Assembly: GCF_009763805.1 (NCBI RefSeq)
Contig: NZ_CP046804.1
Span: 1,426,001 to 1,490,000, forward strand
Length of the DNA stretch: 64,000 bases
Reading direction: 5' to 3'
Source: Vibrio cidicii
Lineage (GTDB): Bacteria > Pseudomonadota > Gammaproteobacteria > Enterobacterales > Vibrionaceae
The translations under genes were made by a program, and so were the position numbers. A model generated the notes under the pieces. It searched no databases, was not told the origin of the DNA, and was given only the letters and a program-made list of their open reading frames with translations. Shown here piece by piece: positions 1-8,808 of the stretch. The number at the start of each line of letters is the position of its first letter. Positions within the stretch are counted from its first letter, which is position 1.

Positions 1-29
1 ATTGCGAATCCCGCTTAAGCAGTTTGTTA
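1..29 (-). repeat. attC site 0 (partial)
   Basis: Right arm of an attC site cut by the window edge. It has the GCATTGCG inner box and ends in TTTGTTA. It closes the family A insert to its right. Confidence 0.85.
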
Positions 30-378
30 GCTTAAATTTCAGCACCTTAGATTTACCAAACCCGAGATTAACCTGATTTGGGAAGCCGGCAAACTGCCTA
101 AGTTTTAAAACCCGAATTGACTCAAACTTTGTGGCATTTTGTACTCTTTGAAAATCAGTAAATTTTGACAACACATTTTCGAAAAACTCAAAGCGAAAGC
201 TGAACTGCTAAAGCGACTTTGCGCCAAATTTACTCACCTCGCGCAATCCCAAAATTCAATTGAGGCAACAGCTCAAAACTCACATTGATAAACAATGCTG
301 ATTTGCCGAAAAAACTGAGCGAGTTGCCGATGGAAAAAAGGAAGAAGCAGCAAGCAATTGATTTTATGTGTTTTAAGC
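30..378 (-). repeat. Family A cassette insert, copy A1
   Basis: First of 16 copies of a ~348-bp insert. Read on the minus strand it begins GCTTAAAAC and ends just before the next attC with CTAAGGTGCTGAAATTTAAG. Recognisable blocks include TTGAGGCAACAGCTC and CAAAGCGACTTTGCGCC (plus-strand spelling). Some copies keep a ~105-codon minus-strand frame that starts at TTG with no ribosome-binding site; most, including this one, are interrupted. I therefore treat the family as non-coding or decayed. This copy closely resembles A16. Nearly every A copy carries the same GCAATGC-class attC, so insert and attC have multiplied as one cassette. Confidence 0.85.
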
Positions 379-498
379 TAACGCCCTGCTAAGGGGTGAG
401 CAATGCACTGCGAAAGCTGCCGCACGCCGACTTAATCACAAAACCCACCGCATGCTAAAAATGCCACGCATTGCGAATCCCTCTTAAGCAGTTTGTTA
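379..498 (-). repeat. attC site 1
   Basis: GCAATGC/GCATTGC class; outer arms CTGCTAA and TTAAGCAG pair. Closes the A2 cassette. Confidence 0.92.
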
Positions 499-849
499 GC
501 TTAAATTTCAGCACCTTAGATTGACCAAACCCGATACTAACCCAGTATGGAAAAACGACAAACCACCTGAGTTTTAAAACCCGAATTGACTCAAACTTTG
601 TGAACATTCACTTGCTTTGAAAACCTGAAAATTTTGAAAAAAAACATTTTCGAAAAACTCAAAGCAAAAGCAAAACTTCCAAAGCGACTTTGCGCCAAAC
701 CGGCTAACCTCGCGCAATCCCAAAACTCAATTGAGGCAACTGCTCAAAACTCCCATTGCCAAACAATGCTGATTTGCCGAAATAACCTGAACGAACTGCC
801 AAGGGAAGAAAAAACAGGCTGCAAACAATTGATTTTCATTGTTTTAAGC
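499..849 (-). repeat. Family A cassette insert, copy A2
   Basis: Full-length A copy without an intact minus-strand frame. A 72-codon plus-strand reading frame exists but is not shared with other copies. Confidence 0.82.
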
Positions 850-970
850 TAACGCCGCGTTAAGGGGCGCAGGCACGCAATACAAACGTGACCGCATTGC
901 GCCTTAACCACTAAACCCAACGCAAATTGAAAATGCCACGCGTGCCAAGTCCCTCTTAAACGCTTTGTTA
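850..970 (-). repeat. attC site 2
   Basis: GCACGC/GCGTGCC class with outer arms CGCGTTAA and TTAAACGC. Closes the CYTH-gene cassette. Confidence 0.92.
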
Positions 971-1520
971 TGCGCCGTTTTCCACGAAAATTTGCTTGTA
1001 CGATTTTGTTTGCAACGCAGCTCGTGTTAGACCAAATTTCTTCGCCAAGGCCTCCAGTTCGATTTTATAGCTACCCAACATAGATTCATCATCAGTCATT
1101 ATGGCAAACTCTGCAAAATCACCTATTCCAGCCAAGGAATCAACTGTGATATGGAACTCACCAATAAAGTAGATACTCCGAGTTTTCTCAGCTTTTAGCA
1201 CCAGTTTCGTACCCCAAAGTTTCCAGCATGCTACAAGCACTTGAAGCATCTGTAATATTTGTAGCTTCACATCGATCTGGCTCTGGCCCCTTTACTATCC
1301 ACAATTTGATACCTGAAGGTTCCATTGTTCGAATGCAAAGGCTTTTGTTCTCAGAGTGTAAAGCTCGACCCGGTGAGTCAAAATACCTATCACATTCAGT
1401 ATTATTTTCGAGCATGACTTCGTGAGGTATCGACCTCAAGACTTCGAGAAAGGACATTTTTGACTCAAGACGATACTTTAACTCGACTTCGTACTTACCT
1501 TGAAAGTGATTATGATTCAT
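968..1520 (-). pseudogene. CYTH-domain protein (class IV adenylate cyclase-like), frameshifted
   Basis: Two overlapping minus-strand frames together make one CYTH-family protein of about 183 residues. The N-terminal part, from the ATG at 1520, carries the family signature EVELK (ExExK, near residue 10), then KSLCIRTM and IKLWIVKGPE; the C-terminal part continues LVLKAEKTRSIY and ends in the attC core. CYTH proteins bind triphosphate substrates through metal ions; CyaB-type members make cAMP, others are triphosphatases, and the sequence does not decide between them. The break is at 1205-1207, where coding-strand TACGAAACTGG should read TACGAACTGG to give Gly-Tyr-Glu-Leu-Val. A TTG twelve bases upstream of the ATG is a less likely start. 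Confidence 0.72.
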
Positions 1521-1583
1521 AAGTAACTTCAATATAAAATGGGACTATAACATAAGTGAGGAGTTTAAACTTTAATGGGCGCA

Positions 1584-1704
1584 TAACGCCGCGTTAAGGG
1601 GTGCAGGCACGCACTACAAAAGCTACCGCACAATGCCGTAACCACTAAACCCAACGCAAATTGAAAATGCCACGCGTGCCAAATCCCTCTTGAACGCTTT
1701 GTTA
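1584..1704 (-). repeat. attC site 3
   Basis: GCACGC/GCGTGCC class. Closes the B1 cassette. Confidence 0.92.
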
Positions 1705-2054
1705 TGCTCAATCTTCAATAACTTACGTTTTAGCAGAACCAAGATTAACTCGGCTTTGACTCACAAACAAAAACCAAAACGTAGAAAACCGAAACAACTC
1801 ATAGTTTTGAAAATCAGACTTTGAAATTTGGCTGCTAAAACTCAAAAACCTAAGATCAAATTGCTGATTGAGCCAGCCGCCCTCACCTCGCGCTTGCCCG
1901 AAAATTGATTGAGGCAATTCTCTGAGTTTCCAGCGCCAAAGAATAAGTGTCCGAAAAACAGCGCCCACTGAAGCCAACTTGCCGACAAACTCAAAACTAA
2001 CCAGCCAAGGGGACAAAGAAAAACCATAAACCGCTGATTTTGCGCGATTAAGCA
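1705..2054 (-). repeat. Family B cassette insert, copy B1
   Basis: First of 8 copies of a ~348-bp insert related to family A: both share the blocks AGATTAAC, TTGAGGCAA and TTGCCGA in the same order. Read on the minus strand, a 110-codon frame opens with an ATG that lies inside the attC recombination core (GTTATGC), but no ribosome-binding site precedes it and other copies have the frame broken. Unlike family A, B inserts sit on several attC classes. Probably non-coding or decayed. Confidence 0.82.
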
Positions 2055-2174
2055 TAACGCCCTGCTAAGGGGTGAGCAATGCACTGCAAAAGCTACCGTA
2101 CGCCGCCTTAATCACAAAACCCAACGCATGCCAAAAATGCCACGCATTGCGAATCCCTCTTAAGCAGTTTGTTA
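2055..2174 (-). repeat. attC site 4
   Basis: GCAATGC/GCATTGC class. Closes the A3 cassette. Confidence 0.92.
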
Positions 2175-2408
2175 GCTTAAATTTTAGCACCTTAGATTGA
2201 CTAAACCTAAGATTAACCTGATTTGGAAAACTGGCAAACTACCTGAGATTTAAAACCCGAAATGACTCCTCGCGCAGTCCCAAAATTCAATTGAAGCAAC
2301 AACTCGAAAATCGCGTTGGCAAACAATACTGATTTGCCGATAAACCTGAACGAATTGCCAAAGGAAGAAAGAAAAAACCACAAACAACTGATTTTTAATG
2401 TTTTAAGC
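2175..2408 (-). repeat. Family A insert, copy A3 (internal deletion)
   Basis: Only 234 bp: the start and end match other A copies, but about 110 bp between CGAAATGACTC and CTCGCGCAGTCCC are missing. Confidence 0.8.
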
Positions 2409-2528
2409 TAACGCCGCATTAAGGGGCGAACAACGCACAAAAGCACTCAATGCATAGCAAATTCATCACAAAAACAAACGCATGGCAAAAATGCCACGCG
2501 TTGTGAGTCCCTCTTAAATGCTTTGTTA
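2409..2528 (-). repeat. attC site 5
   Basis: ACAACGC/GCGTTGTG class; outer arms CGCATTAA and TTAAATGC pair. Closes the brnTA cassette. Confidence 0.92.
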
Positions 2529-2533
2529 GCCGT

Positions 2534-2779
2534 TTATCTCACACTTGAATGATGAGACACGCTCTCTAACCTTTCTGCCAGCCAAATTTTAATGATTGAT
2601 TGACGTGTTACACCAATACGACTCGCTTCTCTGTCCAAGGACTCAAGCATCCAGGCTGGAAAATCTACATTGACTCGTTTTTGCTTATGCATCGGTCTTT
2701 TAGCTTGCGATAGATCCAAGTCCATTACGATATCATCGTCGTCACTTTCAAACTTGGCATCAAATTCATGCGCTTTCAT
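2534..2779 (-). CDS. brnA: BrnA-type antitoxin
   Basis: 81-residue antitoxin of a type II toxin-antitoxin pair. The N-terminal half is acidic (FESDDDD) and probably contacts the toxin; the C-terminal half, with VNVDFPAWMLESLDREASRIGVTR split over residues 37-60, is a ribbon-helix-helix DNA-binding domain. BrnA-type antitoxins neutralise the BrnT ribonuclease and repress their own promoter. The ATG overlaps the end of the toxin gene in an ATGA junction, so the two are co-translated. Toxin-first order is usual for BrnTA. The pair points the same way as the cassette array and ends a few bases before attC, a compact cassette layout. Confidence 0.82.
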   Translation of the reverse strand: MKAHEFDAKFESDDDDIVMDLDLSQAKRPMHKQKRVNVDFPAWMLESLDREASRIGVTRQSIIKIWLAERLESVSHHSSVR

Positions 2780-3033
2780 AAAGGCTTACCTCCGCTTTCC
2801 GTGAACGCCGAAACTGAGATGATCCTGATATTCGTACCTCGGTAGGTAATTACTCCTGACCAATGCTTACCGTTTAGTAAGCCGACAACCAAATATCTGG
2901 GCTCATCACTCGTGTTAGCAGGAATCTCGATAAGATCTGAATCATTCCACAACCCTTGAGCTGTATGAAAATCAATACCGTGCTTTTCGAGATTACTTCT
3001 GCTTTTGTTTTCATCAAATTCAAATTTAATCAT
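2776..3033 (-). CDS. brnT: BrnT-type ribonuclease toxin
   Basis: 85-residue toxin of the BrnT family (RelE-like fold, mRNA cleavage). Signature features are FEFDENKSRSNLEKHGIDF at residues 4-22, matching the family's FxWDxxKxxxNxxKHGxxF, and IRIISVSAF near the C-terminus. It is translated first, and brnA overlaps its stop codon. In Vibrio superintegrons such modules are thought to stabilise the array, because loss of the cassette leaves the toxin unopposed. Intact. Confidence 0.85.
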   Translation of the reverse strand: MIKFEFDENKSRSNLEKHGIDFHTAQGLWNDSDLIEIPANTSDEPRYLVVGLLNGKHWSGVITYRGTNIRIISVSAFTESGGKPL

Positions 3034-3089
3034 GAGTAAAAACTACACCCTTTTTACTCATTAGGCAAACTTTGTTTATTGATGACGGC

Positions 3090-3209
3090 TAACGCCCTGC
3101 TAAGGGGTGAGCAATGCACTACGAAAGCAACCGCACACCACCTTAATCACAAAACTCACCGCATGCTGAAAATGCCACGCATTGCGAATCCCGCTTAAGC
3201 AGTTTGTTA
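3090..3209 (-). repeat. attC site 6
   Basis: GCAATGC/GCATTGC class. Closes the A4 cassette. Confidence 0.92.
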
Positions 3210-3557
3210 GCTTAAATTTCAGCATCTTAGATTTACCAAAATTGAGATTAACCCGATTTGGAAAACCAACAAACCAATTGAGCCTTGAACCCCGAATTGG
3301 TTCAAACTTTGTGACTGTTCATTTGCTTTGAAAGCCAATAAATTTTGAGAACACACTTTCAGAAAACTCAAAACGAAAGCCAAACTTCCAAAGCGACCTT
3401 GCGCCAGACTAACTGACCTCGCTCAACCACAAAACTCAATTGAGGCAACAGCTCAAAAATCGCGTTGGCAAACAATACCGATTTGCCGATAACCCTGAAT
3501 GAACTGCCAAGGGAAGAAAAAACAGGCTGCAAATAATTGATTTTCATTGTTTTAAGC
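3210..3557 (-). repeat. Family A insert, copy A4
   Basis: Full-length A copy with no open frame over its length. Confidence 0.82.
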
Positions 3558-3678
3558 TAACGCTGCGTTAAGGGGTGAATGCCGCCTAGACAAACCTTCC
3601 GCAGACCACTTTCACCACTAAAACTCACTGCATACCAAAAATGCCACGCGGCATGAATCCCTCTTTAACGCCTTGTTA
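3558..3678 (-). repeat. attC site 7
   Basis: ATGCCGC/GCGGCAT class. Closes the gfa cassette. Confidence 0.92.
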
Positions 3679-3683
3679 TGCGT

Positions 3684-4043
3684 CTAATCCAGAAATTGCC
3701 ACGTATCTGCACCGTCAAATAGCCTGACTTTTACTTGGGAAGCCTGTGAAGGCGGAAACATACGATAATTGACCGCAAGCCTTGAGCTTGGACTTGGCTT
3801 TGTCGAAGTGTAATGTGTAATACAGCCGCACTCATTGCAACGGTTAAAATTGATGAACTTATCCCCGTAACAATAAGAGCTCAAACCCGCTTGGCCAACC
3901 TTTACCTCAACATCGGACTCCGTAAAGTAACCCCAAATTGCTCCGTATCGGGAACAAATAGAGCAATTACAGCTAGTCGCAGCTTCTGTGAGCTCCGGGA
4001 TTGATAACTCAACATTACCGCAGTGACATCTACCTGTAATCAT
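3684..4043 (-). CDS. Gfa/CENP-V-like zinc protein
   Basis: 119-residue protein of the GFA (glutathione-dependent formaldehyde-activating enzyme-like) family. The zinc ligands are visible: GRCHCGNVE at residues 4-12, CNCSIC at about 26-31, and NRCNECG at about 68-74. The family includes S-hydroxymethylglutathione-forming enzymes but most members have no proven substrate, so the reaction is not assigned. The start at 4043 follows a good ribosome-binding site (GGAGG, six bases away); an in-frame ATG 21 bases upstream lies in the attC core and is less likely. Single-gene cassette. Confidence 0.8.
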   Translation of the reverse strand: MITGRCHCGNVELSIPELTEAATSCNCSICSRYGAIWGYFTESDVEVKVGQAGLSSYCYGDKFINFNRCNECGCITHYTSTKPSPSSRLAVNYRMFPPSQASQVKVRLFDGADTWQFLD

Positions 4044-4063
4044 ATGTATCCTCCATTGGCGCA

Positions 4064-4183
4064 TAACGCCCGCTTAAGGGGCTGGCAACGCTACCGCACA
4101 GCTTAAAACAACAGCCGTAACCACTTCGGTTCAATGGGACTGGAAACGCTACGCGTTGACAGTCCCGCTTGAAGCGTTTGTTA
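4064..4183 (-). repeat. attC site 8 (VCR-like)
   Basis: Close to the V. cholerae repeat: GGGGCTGGCAACGC on the left and GCGTTGACAGTCCC on the right. Closes the ORF-less cassette 4184-4517. Confidence 0.92.
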
Positions 4184-4517
4184 TGTGCCTGACTGTAATG
4201 CCTTTTATGGCATATTTTCAATTCTAGAAACTTACGATTGAGAGCTTACACCGCTTTACGTTTCTAATTCGGAGTTTCTTACAATGGTCATCAGTAAGAG
4301 TCTCGGGATCCTCAAACCCTTTAAGTAAGGGTAATAGACTGAATAGCCCAACGATTTTGCTTACGACAAATGCAGGTCTGTCTAGATTAAGAGTCGGTGC
4401 CTTGGTGGCATATTATGCCAAACATCATTCGATAAAAGTCAGGACAAAGAGAACGTAACAAACTGAATTTATTAGGGATGAATAAGAAGAAAAGGTGTAT
4501 TTAACAAAAAAAGCACA
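4184..4517. other. ORF-less cassette insert
   Basis: 334 bp with no open reading frame of useful length on either strand and no resemblance to families A or B. It holds a small palindrome GGCATATTATGCC at 4407-4419 followed by AAACATCATTCGATAAAA; nearly the same string occurs at 11463-11492 in another cassette that also sits beside a VCR-like attC. Confidence 0.6.
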
Positions 4518-4637
4518 TAACGCCCGCTTAAGGGGCAGCCAACGCTACAACTAACTTTCCGCATAACACTGTAACCACAAAAGCCAAAGCATAGTGAAAA
4601 TGCCACGCGTTGGCTGTCCCTCTTGAAGCGTTTGTTA
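4518..4637 (-). repeat. attC site 9
   Basis: GCCAACGC/GCGTTGGC class. Closes the cassette of the membrane protein 4640-4987. Confidence 0.92.
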
Positions 4638-4639
4638 GC

Positions 4640-4987
4640 TTACTCAGACCTTGCGTTTTTCTGCATTCTGTAGAGAGAAAATACACCTAACAATAAACTT
4701 GGCGCATACCAAGCCATTGAACTCACGCTGTACTTATTAACGACGACATAAACCAAGTTTACGACCAGCGTAATTTCACAAGTTACATAGGCAATAAAAA
4801 ACGTCTTCGACCACTCAGCAAACTTTTCTGCCGTCGACAGGAACAAAGTTTGTGCATCTAGGATAAACGACAGCGACACAAAGAAGGAAACTATTACCGC
4901 TACAAGCCTAAAACTCTCAGTTTCCATCATATCTAACGCAAAATTGAACAGAAAACTGGTCACCAAAACAACATTGAAATTAGACAT
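4640..4987 (-). CDS. Small multi-pass membrane protein
   Basis: 115-residue protein of unknown function. Four hydrophobic stretches (roughly residues 5-20, 28-45, 62-85 and 93-107) suggest four membrane passes with a short charged tail MQKNARSE. I do not recognise a family. An in-frame GTG 18 bases upstream is an alternative start; neither has a strong ribosome-binding site. The stop codon lies next to the attC core, as expected of a cassette gene. Confidence 0.6.
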   Translation of the reverse strand: MSNFNVVLVTSFLFNFALDMMETESFRLVAVIVSFFVSLSFILDAQTLFLSTAEKFAEWSKTFFIAYVTCEITLVVNLVYVVVNKYSVSSMAWYAPSLLLGVFSLYRMQKNARSE

Positions 4988-5081
4988 TATTGATACCGAT
5001 ATCACTCATAGAAATGATGAAATAATAATCAAACCGCTAATACTCTGTGTCTGCTTATAGTATTACTGTTTGCGAGTAAGC

Positions 5082-5202
5082 TAACGCTGCGTTAAGGGGT
5101 GAATGCCGCATAAACCAAGCTTCCGCAGACCACTTTCACCACCAAAACTCACTGCAAACCAAAAATGCCACGCGGCATGAATCCCACTTAAACGCCTTGT
5201 TA
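5082..5202 (-). repeat. attC site 10
   Basis: ATGCCGC/GCGGCAT class. Closes the B2 cassette. Confidence 0.92.
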
Positions 5203-5551
5203 TGTTTAAGGCTCAAAGGGTTAAGTTTTGCGATACCAAAGCTTAACTCAACTTATCTTTGAAAACCAAAACCAGACACTAAAAGACTTTATTAACTAAT
5301 AAATTTTAGTTTACTGATATTGAGTTTTAGCGTAAAAACCGAAAACTGGAGCTCAAACTTTGAAACTAAGATCGCGTCATTCGACTCAAAAACGACTGAA
5401 CTTAAATGAGGCGACTCTCTGAATTTTTAACGCCCACGAATTGGAGTCCAGAAAACAGCGAACACTGAAGTTAACTTGCCGACAAGACCAAAATTAGCAA
5501 TACGAAGGAACAAAGAAAAGATGCAACCAACTGATTTTACGTGACTAAACA
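5203..5551 (-). repeat. Family B insert, copy B2
   Basis: The most diverged B copy; the TTGCCGACAAG and AACAAAGAAAAG blocks near the right end still place it in the family. Confidence 0.72.
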
Positions 5552-5672
5552 TAACGCCCTGCTAAGGGGTGAGCAATGCACTACAAAAGCGACCGCACAC
5601 CAACTTAATCACAAAAACTCACCGCATGCTAAAAATGCCACGCATTGCGAATCCCTCTTAAGCAGTTTGTTA
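5552..5672 (-). repeat. attC site 11
   Basis: GCAATGC/GCATTGC class. Closes the A5 cassette. Confidence 0.92.
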
Positions 5673-6020
5673 GCTTAAATTTCAGCACCTTAGATTTACT
5701 AAGCCCGAGATTAACCTGATTTGGAAAACCAACAAACTGCCTGAGTTTTAATACCCGAATTGACTCAAACTTTGTGAACGTTCATTTGCTTTGAAACCAG
5801 TAAATTTTGAGAATTCATTTTCGGAGAACTCAAAGCGAACACAAAACTTCCAAAGCGACTTTGCGCCAAGCTTCCTAACCTCGTGCAATCCCAAAATTCA
5901 ATTGAGGCAACAACCCAAAACTCGCTTTGACAACCAATGCTGATTTGCCGAGAAACCAGAAACGAATGGCCAAAGGAAGAAGGAAAAAACCACAACCAAT
6001 TGATTTTACTTGTTTTAAGC
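5673..6020 (-). repeat. Family A insert, copy A5
   Basis: The minus-strand frame shared with A7/A8 is open for its first two thirds and then shifts. Confidence 0.82.
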
Positions 6021-6140
6021 TAACGCCCTGCTAAGGGGTGAGCAATGTACTGCAGAAGTTAACGCGCACCGCCTTAATCACAAAACTCACCGCATGCTAA
6101 AAATGCCACGCATTGCGAATCCCACTTAAGCAGTTTGTTA
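6021..6140 (-). repeat. attC site 12
   Basis: GCAATGT variant of the GCAATGC class. Closes the A6 cassette. Confidence 0.92.
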
Positions 6141-6488
6141 GCTTAAATTTCAGCACCTTAGATTTCCCAAGCCAGAGATTAAACCGATTTGGAAAACCAA
6201 CAAACCGCTTGAACCTCAAAACCCGAAACAACTCAAATTTTGTAGCCTTTCATGTGCTTTGAAATGCAGCAAAACTTGATAGATCATTTTCTAAGAACTC
6301 AAAGCGAAAGCAAAACTTCCAAAGCAACTTTGCGCCAATCTGGCTAACCTCGAGCAACCCAAAAACTCAATTGAGGCAACTGCTCAAAACTCGCGTTGGC
6401 AAACAATGTTAATTTGCCGAGAAACCTGAACGAATGGCCAAAGGAAGAAAAAACAGGCTGCAAACAATTGATTTTTATTGTTTTAAGC
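6141..6488 (-). repeat. Family A insert, copy A6
   Basis: Full-length A copy; no open frame across it. Confidence 0.82.
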
Positions 6489-6607
6489 TAACGCCCTGTT
6501 AAGTAGTGAGGCATGCACTACGAAAGCTTCTGCAACACTACGTAATCGCTAAAACCGCTGCAAACCAAAAATGCCACGCATGCCGAATCTGCTTGAACAG
6601 TTTGTTA
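6489..6607 (-). repeat. attC site 13
   Basis: Variant with inner boxes GGCATGC/GCATGCC and AAGTAGTG in place of AAGGGGTG. Closes the A7 cassette. Confidence 0.9.
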
Positions 6608-6955
6608 GCTTAAATTTCAGCACCTTAGATTTACTAAGCCCGAGATTAACCTGATTTGGAAAACCAACAAACCACTTGAGTTTTGAAACCCGAATTGGCT
6701 CAAACTTTGTGACCTTTCATGCGATTTGAAAAACCGAAAATTTTGAGAAATCACTTTCGGAAAACTCAAAGCGAAAGCAAAGCTTCCAAAGCGACTTTTC
6801 GCCAACCTGGCTAACCTCGAGCAACCCAAAAACTCAATTGAGGCAACAGCTCGAAACTCGCGTTGGCAAAAAATGCTGATTTGCCGAGAAACCTGATCGA
6901 ATGACCAAAGGAAGAAAGAAAAGACCACAACCAATTGATTTTATTTGTTTTAAGC
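6608..6955 (-). repeat. Family A insert, copy A7
   Basis: Keeps the 105-codon minus-strand frame open (6934 to 6617, TTG start), with the segment QSRFGSFAFALSF-like near its middle. Confidence 0.82.
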
Positions 6956-7075
6956 TAACGCCCTGTTAAGGGGTGAGCAACGCAATACCGAAGCTGCCGC
7001 ATACCACCTTAAACACTAAAACCAACGCATCGTGAAAATGCCAGGCGTTGCGAATCCCTCTTGAACAGTTTGTTA
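6956..7075 (-). repeat. attC site 14
   Basis: GCAACGC/GCGTTGCG class; outer arms CTGTTAA and TTGAACAG pair. Closes the HNH cassette. Confidence 0.92.
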
Positions 7076-7084
7076 TACGCGTGC

Positions 7085-7909
7085 TTAGTCGTACAACAAC
7101 GCATTTTGAGCTAGATCTGCCAGCTGTACCTTAGCACTTTCGAACTGCTCTTTTGCCGTAAGGTCAGTGCTATTAACTTTCAAATACTGCTCCAAATAAC
7201 TAACTTCAATAGATAATAGATCTATACGCATTTGCGTAAGATCATTCGGTTTTGATAATGCAAAATCTTCCCATGAGCGAAGTTGAAATGGGTTTAAATA
7301 GCAAGGTGCTTCTTTGAATACGCTTGCTTCAACATCGTACACAGCGATGAAATCATAAAAATCTTGTTCAAGCTTACCATTGCTCAATTCAAGTCTGTTG
7401 AGCAACTCTTCAAGTCTATTGATTGAGTCTCTCGCGGCATCAAACAACTGCGAATAGTGGTTTTTGGTTGAAACTCGGAATGCAAGCTCTTGCATTGAAT
7501 GTTCAATAGTATTAAGTCGTTCGATTTTCTCCCAGTATTGCTCCATTTCAAAAGTAAGTCTGAACAACGCTGATTCATCAATTTTGAAGTCAGACTTCAA
7601 AAACTGGGATTCATGCCTTTGCTTAATTATCTTGAGTTTTTCGACTGTAAATTCGTCAACATCGTCGGTTTCTATATGATGCTGATAGCAAAGTAATAAG
7701 AGGTTATCATATGACCTCCGCTCTTCATCTGATTGTTCTGCATTGAAGCGTTCACCTTGAGGCATAGCTGCCTCGATATGACAAACTTGCCCTACAAACT
7801 GTTGCTTCGAGTTGATCATTTGATGAGTGCAACCAGGAAATGCACATTGATTTCCAGATCGTGCAAATAGTGCTCGAACTGTATCGAGCTTAGGAGCTAA
7901 TCTTGCCAA
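7085..7909 (-). CDS. HNH-family nuclease-like protein
   Basis: 274 residues. The N-terminal ~100 residues hold an HNH zinc-finger nuclease pattern: CAFPGC at about 22-27, the first catalytic histidine in VCHIEAA at about 42-48, and NLLLLCYQHH at about 69-78. The rest is helical with heptad-like stretches (residues 150-180, 205-265) and no recognised domain; it may sense or oligomerise. HNH domains cut DNA in many phage-defence proteins, so a defence role is plausible but not shown. Translation appears to start at a TTG preceded by AAGG about ten bases upstream; no ATG lies near. Single-gene cassette in array orientation. Confidence 0.75.
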   Translation of the reverse strand: MARLAPKLDTVRALFARSGNQCAFPGCTHQMINSKQQFVGQVCHIEAAMPQGERFNAEQSDEERRSYDNLLLLCYQHHIETDDVDEFTVEKLKIIKQRHESQFLKSDFKIDESALFRLTFEMEQYWEKIERLNTIEHSMQELAFRVSTKNHYSQLFDAARDSINRLEELLNRLELSNGKLEQDFYDFIAVYDVEASVFKEAPCYLNPFQLRSWEDFALSKPNDLTQMRIDLLSIEVSYLEQYLKVNSTDLTAKEQFESAKVQLADLAQNALLYD

Positions 7910-7935
7910 TATTTGATACCTTTCGATAAAGCGTA

Positions 7936-8026
7936 TAACGCCGCATTAAGGTGTGAGCGGCGCTTGGCTATACTTGAGCGAAGCGAAACTGCCATGCGTT
8001 GCGAATCACTCTTAAATGCTTTGTTA
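7936..8026 (-). repeat. attC site 15 (short, 91 bp)
   Basis: Has both outer ends of an attC but a shortened middle (GGCTATACTTGAGCGAAGCG). Site 37 has the same middle. Closes the cassette of the 190-aa protein. Confidence 0.85.
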
Positions 8027-8596
8027 TATGCGTTGCCTCGTTTCTAGTTGGTAACTTAAACCACCTAGCAAACCTGCAAGCTGTCTATCATTTAGAACAT
8101 ATTTAGCCTCATATTTCATCCCATTGGGTATGTCTTGATAAGGAGCTAAAAATGCGCCACGTCCGCTACCAAACGTACTTTCAATGAATTGCTTCAACAC
8201 ACTAGGATGGCTAAGAGAATAGGCGGTACGAAAAATGGACAAGTCCCCGACAAATCCATCGATTTCAATCCAACAGTGACCGTCCCACTTTTGATTGATA
8301 ATTTGTCCATTAGCACCGGCTTCTGGGAGATTTTTCTTACACTTGAATATTCGCTTACCCAAGATCTTTAAGTCTCCCGCTACCACGATTGCAGGAATAC
8401 CATAATCATCTCTCAATGTCTGAGCCCATGCAGCACTAAGCGGTGCGCAAGCCCCCATTGAAGGAGGTACAATTGACAGGACTTTTTTAGCTGATTCTAT
8501 TAGAGGTTGTGGACTACTCAACTCGAATGAAGAAAAGCTACTAGCTTCATCTGCACCTCTATGCCTTGCAACCAACTGTTTTATTGAAGTTTTCAT
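8024..8596 (-). CDS. Cys-His-Asp (transglutaminase-like) cassette protein
   Basis: 190-residue soluble protein. A cysteine in MGACAPLSAAW (about residue 49), a histidine in WDGHCWIEIDG (about 107) and an aspartate in VGDLSIFRTAY (about 118) are ordered and spaced as in the Cys-His-Asp triad of transglutaminase-like or cysteine-peptidase folds. This is my inference from motif layout, and the substrate is unknown. The ATG follows AGAGGAAAATA. The TAA stop lies inside the attC core. Confidence 0.6.
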   Translation of the reverse strand: MKTSIKQLVARHRGADEASSFSSFELSSPQPLIESAKKVLSIVPPSMGACAPLSAAWAQTLRDDYGIPAIVVAGDLKILGKRIFKCKKNLPEAGANGQIINQKWDGHCWIEIDGFVGDLSIFRTAYSLSHPSVLKQFIESTFGSGRGAFLAPYQDIPNGMKYEAKYVLNDRQLAGLLGGLSYQLETRQRI

Positions 8597-8614
8597 TATT
8601 TTCCTCTAAGCATA

Positions 8615-8735
8615 TAACGCCGCGTTAAGTGGTGAACAACGCATCCACCCGACCTAAAGCATTGTGCCGTAAACACTTAAGCAGAAGCAAACTGTGAATA
8701 CCAAGCGTTGTGAATCCGTCTTAAACGCTTTGTTA
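8615..8735 (-). repeat. attC site 16
   Basis: ACAACGC/GCGTTGTG class. Closes the cassette of the 499-aa plus-strand gene. Confidence 0.92.
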
Positions 8736-8808
8736 GTTTTGTGCATCGGATGGCGTATAGCTTTAGATTTTTGTGGTATGTTGTTCTGAAATTCCTATGG
8801 AGGTCGTA

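Noticed and set aside
1723-2055. 110-codon frame in B1
   Set aside because: The start lies in the attC core and the frame is not conserved in the other B copies.
6617-6934. 105-codon frame in family A copies A7, A8 and A11 as a protein gene
   Set aside because: TTG start without ribosome-binding site, broken in most copies, and copies differ in ways typical of neutral drift. Kept only as a note under the repeat family.
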